Positions 1 to 5,423 of a stretch of DNA of 6,788 bases are shown one piece after another; position 1 is the first letter of the stretch, and each line of letters begins with the position of its first letter. The notes under the pieces were generated by a model that was given only the letters and a program-made list of their open reading frames with translations, was not told the origin of the DNA and did no database searches. The stretch spans positions 1 to 6,788 of the forward strand of contig CALBMG010000156.1 in the NCBI GenBank assembly GCA_937896185.1, written 5' to 3'. Made by a program: the position numbers and the translations under genes. This stretch comes from an uncultured Microbacteriaceae bacterium. Its GTDB lineage: Bacteria > Actinomycetota > Actinomycetes > Actinomycetales > Microbacteriaceae.

Positions 1-1
1 T

Positions 2-337
2 GAACTGGAATCACTGATACTTTCCATTCTTCGCGACAGCCAGGACCCGCTCAATGCTGGTGAAATCCAGTTGGCCTGCACCGAACCCACGCCGGCCTAC
101 ACGACAGTGCTCACCGCTCTCGAGCGGCTTCGCCAGAAGGGCGACGTCGAACGAGTCGGTGAGGCAGCCCGTGGAATACGCTTTGTCGCCACGCGCAGTG
201 ACCAGGAACAAGCTCTCACGACCATCGCCGATGCGTTGGACGCCTCACGGGATCGTGATGGCGTGTTGCTGAAATTTGCGGGCACGCTCAGCGAACGCGA
301 AGTATCTCTTCTACAAAACGCTCTACGCGACCGCTAA
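2..337 (+). CDS. BlaI/MecI/CopY-family winged-helix repressor, 5' end cut
   Basis: This is probably a DNA-binding repressor of the BlaI/MecI (penicillinase repressor) family, normally a dimer that is inactivated when its partner M56 protease is activated. The frame is open from base 2 to a TAA at 335-337, giving 111 visible residues. The visible start ELESLILSIL matches the first helix of the winged helix. The recognition-helix region contains the family hallmark AYTTVLTALERLRQKG, followed by a beta wing (GDVERVGEAARGIRFV) and a helical C-terminal dimerisation region. Actinobacterial BlaI proteins are about 120-140 residues, so only a short N-terminal piece (perhaps 5-15 residues) should be missing. 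An internal TTG at 71 would remove the first helix, so it is not the start. The downstream M56 gene begins 2 nt after the stop, the usual BlaI-M56 operon. The promoter and any operator lie outside the window, so its targets are unknown. Confidence 0.88.
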   Translation, partial: ELESLILSILRDSQDPLNAGEIQLACTEPTPAYTTVLTALERLRQKGDVERVGEAARGIRFVATRSDQEQALTTIADALDASRDRDGVLLKFAGTLSEREVSLLQNALRDR

Positions 338-339
338 CG

Positions 340-1140
340 ATGGATCACGTCCTCGTACTGTTGGGAATTTCGGTCCTGGCAACGCTCTCTGCGCCACTGT
401 TGGTAGGTGAAGCACCATGGCAGATACATCGACCCCAGCTCGCGCTCTTCGCTTGGTTGGCTGTGTTTACGTTCGGTGTCCTCACACTGGGCTCAGCAGT
501 GATGCTTGCAATTGGAGTTTCCAGTGGACTCGTAGAGCACCAGGCTGACCACCACACGCCGTGGGATCACACGCTACTGACACTCGGCGCATGGGGTGCA
601 TTGGGGCTTATCGGTGGCATCCTCGTGGTGGTCACGCGCAGTTTGGACGGGATTAGAGCACGGCGACTGCTCGTGACCTCCGCCGTTTCGTCGGTCAGTG
701 ACGGCGCCGTTGTGCGCGAGGGCGAACACCACTACGTAATTGTGCCGAATCTGGAACCCTCTGCGTTTTCAGTTCCGGGACGCAATCCCACCGTGGTCGT
801 CACCCAAGGTCTCGTCGATGCGCTACCCCCGGCGGAACTGCACGCCGTTCTCGAGCATGAACGTGCGCACCTGCGGTATCGTCACGGTGCCATCATCATA
901 CTTGCCGATCTCAACGCTGCCTGTGTGCCCTGGTTAACCGCTGCACGACGTTTTGCGGCATCAGCCCGATTGCTCATCGAACTGATTGCCGACGATATTG
1001 CGGTACGACAGGTTGGTGCCGACGCGCTGATTTCTGCACTGTCACATCCATCCATCGCGCACAATGACCCCGCAGCGCGCTTGCGGGCGGTTCGACTCAG
1101 CAGGCAGGTTCCTTCACGCCGGGCCTCGAACAGTCGGTAG
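340..1140 (+). CDS. M56-family (BlaR1-like) membrane metallopeptidase, short form
   Basis: This is a probable zinc-dependent integral membrane protease, the partner of the BlaI-type repressor encoded 2 nt upstream. Hydrophobic segments at about residues 3-23, 34-60 and 79-99, with a weaker one at about 183-200, fit a multi-pass membrane protein. The zinc motif HERAH has H173, E174 and H177, and the motif ELIADD after it supplies a likely third ligand, E214. At 266 residues it has the membrane and protease parts but no C-terminal extracellular penicillin-binding sensor domain, unlike BlaR1/MecR1 (about 600 residues). Its stimulus is therefore unknown and beta-lactam sensing should not be assumed. 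By family logic it may cleave the BlaI partner or another regulator. The ATG at 340 has no convincing Shine-Dalgarno, so translation is probably coupled to the upstream stop. The last 20 or so residues are polar and basic and are probably cytoplasmic. Confidence 0.85.
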   Translation: MDHVLVLLGISVLATLSAPLLVGEAPWQIHRPQLALFAWLAVFTFGVLTLGSAVMLAIGVSSGLVEHQADHHTPWDHTLLTLGAWGALGLIGGILVVVTRSLDGIRARRLLVTSAVSSVSDGAVVREGEHHYVIVPNLEPSAFSVPGRNPTVVVTQGLVDALPPAELHAVLEHERAHLRYRHGAIIILADLNAACVPWLTAARRFAASARLLIELIADDIAVRQVGADALISALSHPSIAHNDPAARLRAVRLSRQVPSRRASNSR

Positions 1141-1152
1141 TCTGAAACCACT

Positions 1153-2328
1153 ATGCACGTACTGTTCTTTGGTGACCAACACCCGCACACACTGGGCGGT
1201 GCGCAGGTGTCCATCACGTTGCAGGGCGAATTCCTCGACAAGTCGGGTGGCATCGCCACTTGGGTGTCGCCCGCTCTGCGCGGTGGGGTACTTGCGGATC
1301 CGCGTTTTATTGATGTGCCATCCCTGCCCCTGTCGCCTTTTGATAAGTACACCTGGTTCTGGCCATCACGCCGGGCGCTCAACTTCGTTGAGCAAGCACT
1401 CGAACACCGGCCCGTCGTCGATATCGTGCATGTTCAGGCCGACTTCTGGTCAGCCGCCCTCGGTTACGCCTATGCCCGTCGGCACAATATTCCTGTCGTC
1501 CACACCATGCACAACCGTGTCGATGTGGGCATTGATGCCGTCATTCCGTTCCCCTCGTTGGTGTACGCACTTTTCGGCGTTTGGCAACGTTGGGCACTGG
1601 GTTCCCGAGTGCCGCGTGTGTCCGATGGATGGTCCTACCTCGCTCATTACGCTCGTCGAGCGGCGGTCGTGACAGCCCCCTCGCGACACTTTTCGGCCCG
1701 CCTCGAAAGCAACGGCGTGGTCTCTCCTGTGTCACCACAAGTACGCACGATACCGAACGGTATCGACGACCAAGTACTCTCGGCTGTTGGCGGCAGTGTC
1801 ACACACAAACACGCCGAACCCACCGTGGTCTGGTTGGGTCGTTTCTCGGCAGAAAAACGGTTGATTGACTTCATTCGCGCAACCCGTCTGCTGGATCCCG
1901 CGATTCGCGTGCGAGTAGTGGGAACCGGCCTGCTGGAAACGAAGGCCCGGTCCATGGCCGGGGACAATGTCGAGTTTGTGGGAATGTTGACCTACGAGCA
2001 GGCGCTGACAGAGATCGCTCGCGCACACGTTCTGGTCCAAACTTCTAACGGTTTCGAAACTCAGGGCATGACCGTGATGGAAGCCGTCGCACTCGGTACT
2101 CATGCCGTGGTCATTGACAGCGATATTGCCGCAGAGCTGCCCGAGGGAACGTGTTCCGTTGTGCCAGGGCTCGACGACGAATCGCTTGCCGCATCCATAC
2201 ATGACGCAATCGCAGCGCATTCAGGCACAGAGCGCACCGCGAACTTTCGTGCGGAATTCGCACAGTCCTATCGCACACTGCAGATGAACGAACTCTATGC
2301 AGAGGTGCTCGGCACACGTCCCGAGTGA
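1153..2328 (+). CDS. GT4-family (GT-B fold) glycosyltransferase
   Basis: This is a retaining glycosyltransferase of family GT4, 391 residues, the usual length. The N-terminal acceptor domain starts directly at the ATG (MHVLFFGD) with the glycine-rich loop HTLGGAQ at 12-18. The segment VVHTMHN (115-121) holds H120, which aligns with the conserved catalytic-region His of PimA-like enzymes. The C-terminal nucleotide-sugar domain shows PNGID (201-205), WLGRFSAEKR (227-236, with R230 and K235 as the usual phosphate-binding pair) and the E-x7-E motif with E302 and E310. No signal peptide or membrane helix is visible, so it is probably cytosolic or peripheral. The motif ETQGMT around E302 resembles the ETQGLT of diacylglycerol glucosyltransferases, so a glycolipid acceptor is possible; this is inference, and donor and acceptor are unknown. 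It starts 12 nt after the M56 gene and is likely cotranscribed with it. No Shine-Dalgarno is apparent. Confidence 0.9.
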   Translation: MHVLFFGDQHPHTLGGAQVSITLQGEFLDKSGGIATWVSPALRGGVLADPRFIDVPSLPLSPFDKYTWFWPSRRALNFVEQALEHRPVVDIVHVQADFWSAALGYAYARRHNIPVVHTMHNRVDVGIDAVIPFPSLVYALFGVWQRWALGSRVPRVSDGWSYLAHYARRAAVVTAPSRHFSARLESNGVVSPVSPQVRTIPNGIDDQVLSAVGGSVTHKHAEPTVVWLGRFSAEKRLIDFIRATRLLDPAIRVRVVGTGLLETKARSMAGDNVEFVGMLTYEQALTEIARAHVLVQTSNGFETQGMTVMEAVALGTHAVVIDSDIAAELPEGTCSVVPGLDDESLAASIHDAIAAHSGTERTANFRAEFAQSYRTLQMNELYAEVLGTRPE

Positions 2329-2353
2329 GGCGTTTCGATTAGTGTCGCTCGGG
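2320..2353 (+). other. Imperfect hairpin spanning the glycosyltransferase stop codon
   Basis: CCCGAGTGA (2320-2328) can pair with TCGCTCGGG (2345-2353): nine base pairs with one G-U wobble in RNA and a 16-nt loop. The left arm includes the TGA stop. No T-tract follows; A-rich sequence does. It could be a weak, non-canonical terminator or a 3'-end stabilising stem ahead of the DUF1684 gene. The large loop makes it only moderately convincing. Confidence 0.35.
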
Positions 2354-2385
2354 CAAAAAATTCCCGCCATCGGCAGAATAGAAGC

Positions 2386-3204
2386 ATGACTGATGTTGCC
2401 GCCGAACGCTTCGCACACTTCCATTCACGACGCGAACAAATGGCAACCGAACCGTTTGGCAACCTTGCGCTGGTGCTTACTCAATGGGTTGATAGTGAAC
2501 AGACCATCTGGGGCGTTCCCGGCACCTGGTCTCCTACTGCCGATAGGTCGGCTGGACTTCAACTCACCGCTGCTGCTGCGGACGGCATCCGAGTGGACGG
2601 CGAACTTATCGACGGCACTACCGTCGTTCGACCAAAGGGCGCCGGGTCGGGCACCACGATTTCCTTTAGTGACACGGTTCAGGGCACTGTCATTGTTGAC
2701 ACCGAGGGCCTCAGTGCACTGCGCGTGTGGGATTCACACAGTGAATGGATTGACAATTTTGGTGGAATTTCTGCCTTTGATTATGACCCCAGCCTCGTCA
2801 TTACCGCGCAGTGGGTTCCCGCGGAAGCGGGGACGACGCTTGCCGTCGACAAGGTCAAATCCGGCGCCGCATCGGCTACCGAAGAAATCCCGGGTCATAT
2901 CCGTTTCACGATGGATGGCCACGACGTCGAACTCGTTGCCTTCTCAACGGGGCGTGCCTTGCAGATCGTGTTTGCGGATCAGACTAACGGTGTCGACACC
3001 TACAGCGTTGGACGATTCCTCTTCGTCGTCCCCAACCCCGATGGAACAATCACCCTGGACTTTAACCTGGCAGTACTTCCACCCTGCGCGTTCTCGTACA
3101 ACTTCAACTGCCCTATTCCACCGAAGCAGAACCGACTGCCATTTCGAATTGCGGCCGGCGAACAAAACGTGCTCGCCGCCGACGGTTCGCTGTTGCACGG
3201 CTAG
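2386..3204 (+). CDS. DUF1684 domain-containing protein
   Basis: This is a 272-residue protein of the DUF1684 family, whose biochemical function is not established to my knowledge. The N-terminal helix FHSRREQMATEPFGNLAL (residues 13-30) matches the family's start. The C-terminal signature is clear: D225-F-N, PPCAFSYNFNCPIPP with C234 and C242, then NRLPFRIAAGE. The centre looks beta-rich, with many short V/T/D strands. The residues after DFN read LAVLPPC where many members have RAYNPPC, a small departure. No signal peptide or membrane segment is evident, so it is probably cytoplasmic. The ATG at 2386 is chosen because the family N-terminus follows directly. It has no real Shine-Dalgarno; a poor -10-like CAGAAT lies 6 nt upstream, leaving leaderless translation possible. 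It may be read through from the glycosyltransferase gene 57 nt upstream. An equally long ORF in another frame is a shadow. Confidence 0.85.
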   Translation: MTDVAAERFAHFHSRREQMATEPFGNLALVLTQWVDSEQTIWGVPGTWSPTADRSAGLQLTAAAADGIRVDGELIDGTTVVRPKGAGSGTTISFSDTVQGTVIVDTEGLSALRVWDSHSEWIDNFGGISAFDYDPSLVITAQWVPAEAGTTLAVDKVKSGAASATEEIPGHIRFTMDGHDVELVAFSTGRALQIVFADQTNGVDTYSVGRFLFVVPNPDGTITLDFNLAVLPPCAFSYNFNCPIPPKQNRLPFRIAAGEQNVLAADGSLLHG

Positions 3205-3219
3205 GCGACACACCTCAAC

Positions 3220-3248
3220 TTGACCGCGCGCGGCATCGCGCGCATACT
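3220..3248 (+). promoter_or_regulatory. Candidate sigma70-type promoter for the DUF3145 gene
   Basis: TTGACC (3220-3225; five of six consensus bases) is separated by exactly 17 nt from CATACT (3243-3248; four of six). The predicted transcription start, 6-7 nt further, is near 3255, leaving about a 50-nt leader before the GTG start at 3306. The site lies between the DUF1684 stop and DUF3145. It was found by eye only and has no experimental support. Confidence 0.5.
3226..3243. repeat. Perfect 7-bp inverted repeat filling the promoter spacer
   Basis: GCGCGCG (3226-3232) and CGCGCGC (3237-3243) are perfect reverse complements around the loop GCAT. The repeat starts right after the putative -35 and ends on the first base of the putative -10. 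It could be an operator, or a GC-rich terminator hairpin for the DUF1684 gene, whose stop is 21 nt upstream. No T-tract follows on either strand, which argues against a canonical intrinsic terminator. Confidence 0.5.
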
Positions 3249-3254
3249 GAAAAG

Positions 3255-3300
3255 ACCTCCGAGGTTTCCGTCGATGGGGAAGTCGAACGGAAAAGGAGGT
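3255..3300 (+). promoter_or_regulatory. Predicted 5'UTR hairpin sequestering the DUF3145 Shine-Dalgarno
   Basis: The outer stem pairs ACCTCC (3255-3260) with GGAGGT (3295-3300), which is the Shine-Dalgarno itself. The inner stem pairs TTTCCGTCGA (3265-3274) with TCGA (3283-3286) and CGGAAA (3288-3293), with one bulged A at 3287 and the loop TGGGGAAG. An asymmetric internal loop (GAGG opposite A3294) joins the stems, for 16 base pairs in all. The predicted transcript would begin at or next to the anti-Shine-Dalgarno arm. This suggests translational control of DUF3145 by leader folding. The pairing is seen directly; the regulatory role is inferred. Confidence 0.5.
3294..3300 (+). promoter_or_regulatory. 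Strong ribosome binding site of DUF3145
   Basis: AGGAGGT ends 5 nt before the GTG at 3306 and is close to a perfect anti-16S match. It decides the GTG start over the in-frame ATG at 3327. It is by far the strongest Shine-Dalgarno on the plus strand of this window, and the whole GGAGGT core can be paired in the leader hairpin. Confidence 0.85.
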
Positions 3301-3305
3301 ACGAC

Positions 3306-3800
3306 GTGGACGCTCGTGGTGTCATCATGATTCACTCAGCGCCCCCTTCGTTGCGCCCACACATCGAATGGGCGATTTCTCGGGTGCTGGGTGTTGCCTA
3401 CCGGTTGGATTGGTCCGTTCAACCCGCTCAACAGGGTACCTACCGTGCACAATGCGCCTGGGACGGCCCACACGGTTCTGCTGCCGCGCTAGCGAGCGCT
3501 CTGCGGGGATGGGTGGACACTCGATTCGATGTGACCGAGGAAGTCGCTCACGGTCGCGACGGGGTGCGCTATGTTCACACGCCCAGTCTGGGAATTTTTT
3601 ATACCCAAATCGATTCCGCAGGGAATTCCGTAATCTCGGAAGACCGCGTCCGCTATGCATTAGAGATTGCTGATGGTGATGCCCGCACGATGACGCACGA
3701 GCTGGCAATTGCACTGGGCGAGGCATGGGATGCGGAACTCGAACCTTACCGTTCGTGCACGCCTATCGAACTCACCAGGGCGTCCGCCACCCTCGCGTAA
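3306..3800 (+). CDS. DUF3145 family protein
   Basis: This is a 164-residue protein of the DUF3145 family, found in actinobacteria and commonly next to the fatty-acid synthase II cluster; no function has been established that I know of. Family blocks are visible in order: GVIMIHSAP (5-13), HIEWA (19-23), LASALRGW (62-69), VTEE (76-79), YVHTPSLGIFY (89-99), EDRVRYAL (112-119) and LGEAWDAELEPYR (137-149). There is no signal peptide, membrane segment or obvious catalytic motif, so it is probably a soluble cytoplasmic protein. The GTG at 3306 is supported by an excellent Shine-Dalgarno and by the family N-terminus (M-ARGVI). It faces fabF head to tail-end, with 3 nt between the two stop codons, so it is not in the fab operon here although it is physically linked to it. 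It has its own candidate promoter and a leader that can hide its ribosome site. A role tied to lipid synthesis is an inference from context only. Confidence 0.9.
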   Translation: MDARGVIMIHSAPPSLRPHIEWAISRVLGVAYRLDWSVQPAQQGTYRAQCAWDGPHGSAAALASALRGWVDTRFDVTEEVAHGRDGVRYVHTPSLGIFYTQIDSAGNSVISEDRVRYALEIADGDARTMTHELAIALGEAWDAELEPYRSCTPIELTRASATLA

Positions 3801-3803
3801 CGC

Positions 3804-5048
3804 CTAGTTTTCGTCGTACGACTTGACGACAATAACCGAGTTGTGTCCACCGAAACCGAACGAGTTCGAGATCGCGACAATCGGTCCGTCACCCAAAGGC
3901 AGTGGCGAAGTCACCACGTTGAGGGGGATGCGCTCGTCTTGGTTCTCGAGGTTCAGGGTGGGGGGAGCGGTGCGTTCATTGACCGCAAGAATCGTGAATA
4001 CCGCTTCCAATGCGCCGGTGCCGCCCAACAGGTGACCAGTTGCCGACTTTGTTGCTGAAACGGGGATCTCCCGAACACGGTCACCAAAGACACGCTCCAG
4101 TGCCTGGTATTCAGCGACGTCTCCGACGGGAGTCGAGGTCGCGTGTGCGTTGATGTGGTTGACCTGATCCGGTGTTACGCCGGCCTGCTTCAGGGCCTCG
4201 ATCACGGCGCGAGCCGCACCCGAACCCTCGGGGTCCGGTGCGGTGATGTGGTACGAGTCGCTCGTGACGGACCCGCCAGCGATTTCGGCGTAAATTCGTG
4301 CGCCGCGGGCGAGTGCGTGTTCCTTCGTTTCCAGAACCAGTGCTGCGGCACCCTCACCGAGAACGAAACCATCACGGTCAACGTCATAGGGGCGTGAGGC
4401 ACGCGCGGGTTCATCGTTGCGCTTCGACAGCGCGTGCATTGCGGCAAAAGCGGCGATGGGCAGCGGGTGAACAACCGCTTCGGTGCCTCCACAGATCACA
4501 ACATCGGCGATTCCCGAACGCAAGTGGTCGATGGCGTTGGCAATGGATTCCGTTCCCGAGGCACAGGCCGACACGCACGTGCGTGCGCCACCGCGGGCGG
4601 TCAAGTTCATAGAAATAGCTGCTGCTGCTGCGTTGGGCATCAGCATGGGGATTGTCATTGGCGCAACGCGTCGTGCACCCTTTTCCTTGATGGTGTCCCA
4701 CGCGTCGAGCAGAGTCCACAGGCCGCCGATACCGGTGGCATAGTCAACGAGAACACGCTCGGGTGCATCAGTGATTTCGCCAGCGTCCGCCCACGCTTCG
4801 CGTGCGGCGATGAGTGCCAACTGTGCCGAGGGGTCGAGACGCTTGGCCTCGATGCGGTCGAGGACCTCGACTGCGGGGACTTTGACCTGTCCCGCGAAGG
4901 TGACGGGCAGATCGTGTTCGGCTACCCAGTCCTGTTCGAGGGCGCGAACGCCGCTCTCGCCACGAAGTAGCGCTTCCCAACTTTCGCGGGCGGTTCCGCC
5001 CAGGGGAGAGGTGGCGCCGATGCCGGTAACAACGATTGTGGAGGTCAT
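3804..5048 (-). CDS. fabF: Beta-ketoacyl-ACP synthase II (KAS II)
   Basis: This enzyme condenses malonyl-ACP with a growing acyl-ACP in fatty-acid elongation, releasing CO2; it is cytosolic. The 414-residue length is standard. The thiolase-fold catalytic triad is intact: C162 in SACASG, H302 in NAHATSTPVGD and H339 in TKSATGHLLGG, with K334 also present. The C-terminal glycine-rich SNSFGFGGHN is typical. The ATG at 5048 gives the canonical start MTSTIVVTGIGATSPLG. An upstream GTG at 5105 would add 19 unrelated residues encoded in the terminator stem and is rejected. Only a weak Shine-Dalgarno (AAAGAG, about 7 nt upstream) is seen. An intrinsic terminator separates it from acpP, so expression probably depends on readthrough, or on a promoter I do not see. 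Its 3' end abuts the convergent DUF3145 gene. A paralogous KAS (FabB-type) is unlikely given the operon. Confidence 0.96.
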   Translation of the reverse strand: MTSTIVVTGIGATSPLGGTARESWEALLRGESGVRALEQDWVAEHDLPVTFAGQVKVPAVEVLDRIEAKRLDPSAQLALIAAREAWADAGEITDAPERVLVDYATGIGGLWTLLDAWDTIKEKGARRVAPMTIPMLMPNAAAAAISMNLTARGGARTCVSACASGTESIANAIDHLRSGIADVVICGGTEAVVHPLPIAAFAAMHALSKRNDEPARASRPYDVDRDGFVLGEGAAALVLETKEHALARGARIYAEIAGGSVTSDSYHITAPDPEGSGAARAVIEALKQAGVTPDQVNHINAHATSTPVGDVAEYQALERVFGDRVREIPVSATKSATGHLLGGTGALEAVFTILAVNERTAPPTLNLENQDERIPLNVVTSPLPLGDGPIVAISNSFGFGGHNSVIVVKSYDEN

Positions 5049-5073
5049 GTCACTGCTCTTTCGTGGTGTGGTG

Positions 5074-5104
5074 AAAAATGCGGCGGGGCGTGTGCCCCGC
5101 CGCA
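5074..5104 (-). terminator. Intrinsic terminator between acpP and fabF
   Basis: On the minus strand, TGCGGCGGGGC (5104-5094) and GCCCCGCCGCA (5089-5079) form a perfect 11-bp GC-rich stem with the loop ACAC, followed at once by five T (5078-5074). It starts 9 nt after the acpP stop, a textbook Rho-independent terminator. Because fabF lies just downstream in the same direction, it probably acts as a partial terminator setting the acpP:fabF ratio. There is no T-tract on the plus strand, so it is one-directional. Confidence 0.88.
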
Positions 5105-5113
5105 CGGAAAGTC

Positions 5114-5362
5114 TTAGCCCTGGGCTGCGACGATGTAGTTGACAGCGTCATCAACGGTCTTCATGCCCGCTGCTGCGTCGTCCGGAATCTTGACGCCGAA
5201 CTTGTCTTCTGCGTTCTGGATGATGGTGATCATCGAGATTGAGTCGACGTCGAGGTCTGCTTCGAATTCCTTGCCGAGCTCAACGGTCTCTACGGGGATG
5301 CCGGTTTCGTCGTTGACGAGTTCAGCGAGGCCAGCGAGGACCTCGGTCTGGGACAGTGCCAT
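5114..5362 (-). CDS. acpP: Acyl carrier protein
   Basis: This small acidic four-helix protein carries fatty-acid intermediates on a 4'-phosphopantetheine arm and is the shared substrate carrier for FabD, FabH and FabF in the same cluster. It has 82 residues, the normal size. The prosthetic group site is S41 in the motif DVDSISM; the later EDKFGVKIPDD and KTVDDAVNYIV match helix III and helix IV regions. DSIS replaces the commoner DSL, and the helix II position equivalent to E. coli ACP Glu41 is a Thr (T46), a pattern I associate with Micrococcales ACPs. The ATG at 5362 has a clear AAGGAGA Shine-Dalgarno. The gene has a candidate promoter just upstream and a strong terminator just downstream, consistent with a separate, abundant transcript. 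Confidence 0.97.
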   Translation of the reverse strand: MALSQTEVLAGLAELVNDETGIPVETVELGKEFEADLDVDSISMITIIQNAEDKFGVKIPDDAAAGMKTVDDAVNYIVAAQG

Positions 5363-5366
5363 TATT

Positions 5367-5373
5367 TCTCCTT
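5367..5373 (-). promoter_or_regulatory. acpP ribosome binding site
   Basis: On the minus strand AAGGAGA lies 4 nt before the ATG at 5362. It is a strong site in an A-rich, probably unstructured leader, as expected for a highly translated gene. Confidence 0.8.
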
Positions 5374-5395
5374 GTGTGTGGGTGATTCCGCCACC

Positions 5396-5423
5396 ATTTT
5401 ACGGTGCGCGAGTGGTGTTTCTA
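5396..5423 (-). promoter_or_regulatory. Candidate internal promoter for acpP
   Basis: On the minus strand TAAAAT (5401-5396; five of six -10 consensus bases) is preceded, after 16 nt, by TAGAAA (5423-5418; four of six -35 bases, overlapping the fabH stop codon). Transcription would start near 5389, giving a leader of about 27 nt with the acpP ribosome site. The -35 is weak and the call is by eye. Confidence 0.4.

Noticed and set aside
1138..1153. TAGT...ACTA repeat before the glycosyltransferase as a BlaI operator
   Set aside because: The arms are only 4 bp and include a stop codon and part of a start codon; too short to support an operator.
1732..2220. 162-residue minus-strand ORF opposite the glycosyltransferase
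   Set aside because: No domain or ribosome site; it mirrors the GT4 donor domain codons.
2393..3223. 276-residue ORF in another frame across the DUF1684 gene
   Set aside because: It is rich in Arg, Pro and Ser with no recognisable domain, while the overlapping frame carries clear DUF1684 motifs.
3813..3822. Palindrome GTCGTACGAC near the fabF end as a terminator
   Set aside because: It lies in fabF coding sequence, has no loop for an RNA hairpin and no T-tract after it on either strand.
4434..4970. 178-residue plus-strand ORF opposite fabF
   Set aside because: The composition, rich in Cys, Gly and Arg, is typical of a shadow frame, and fabF is fully conserved on the other strand.
5049..5105. 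N-terminal extension of FabF from a GTG at 5105
   Set aside because: The added 19 residues are encoded in the acpP terminator hairpin and do not belong to the family; the ATG at 5048 gives the canonical start.
5363..5420. CACCA...TGGTG pairing in the fabH-acpP gap as a leader structure
   Set aside because: Only 5 bp with a wide loop, and it would overlap the candidate -10; expected by chance.
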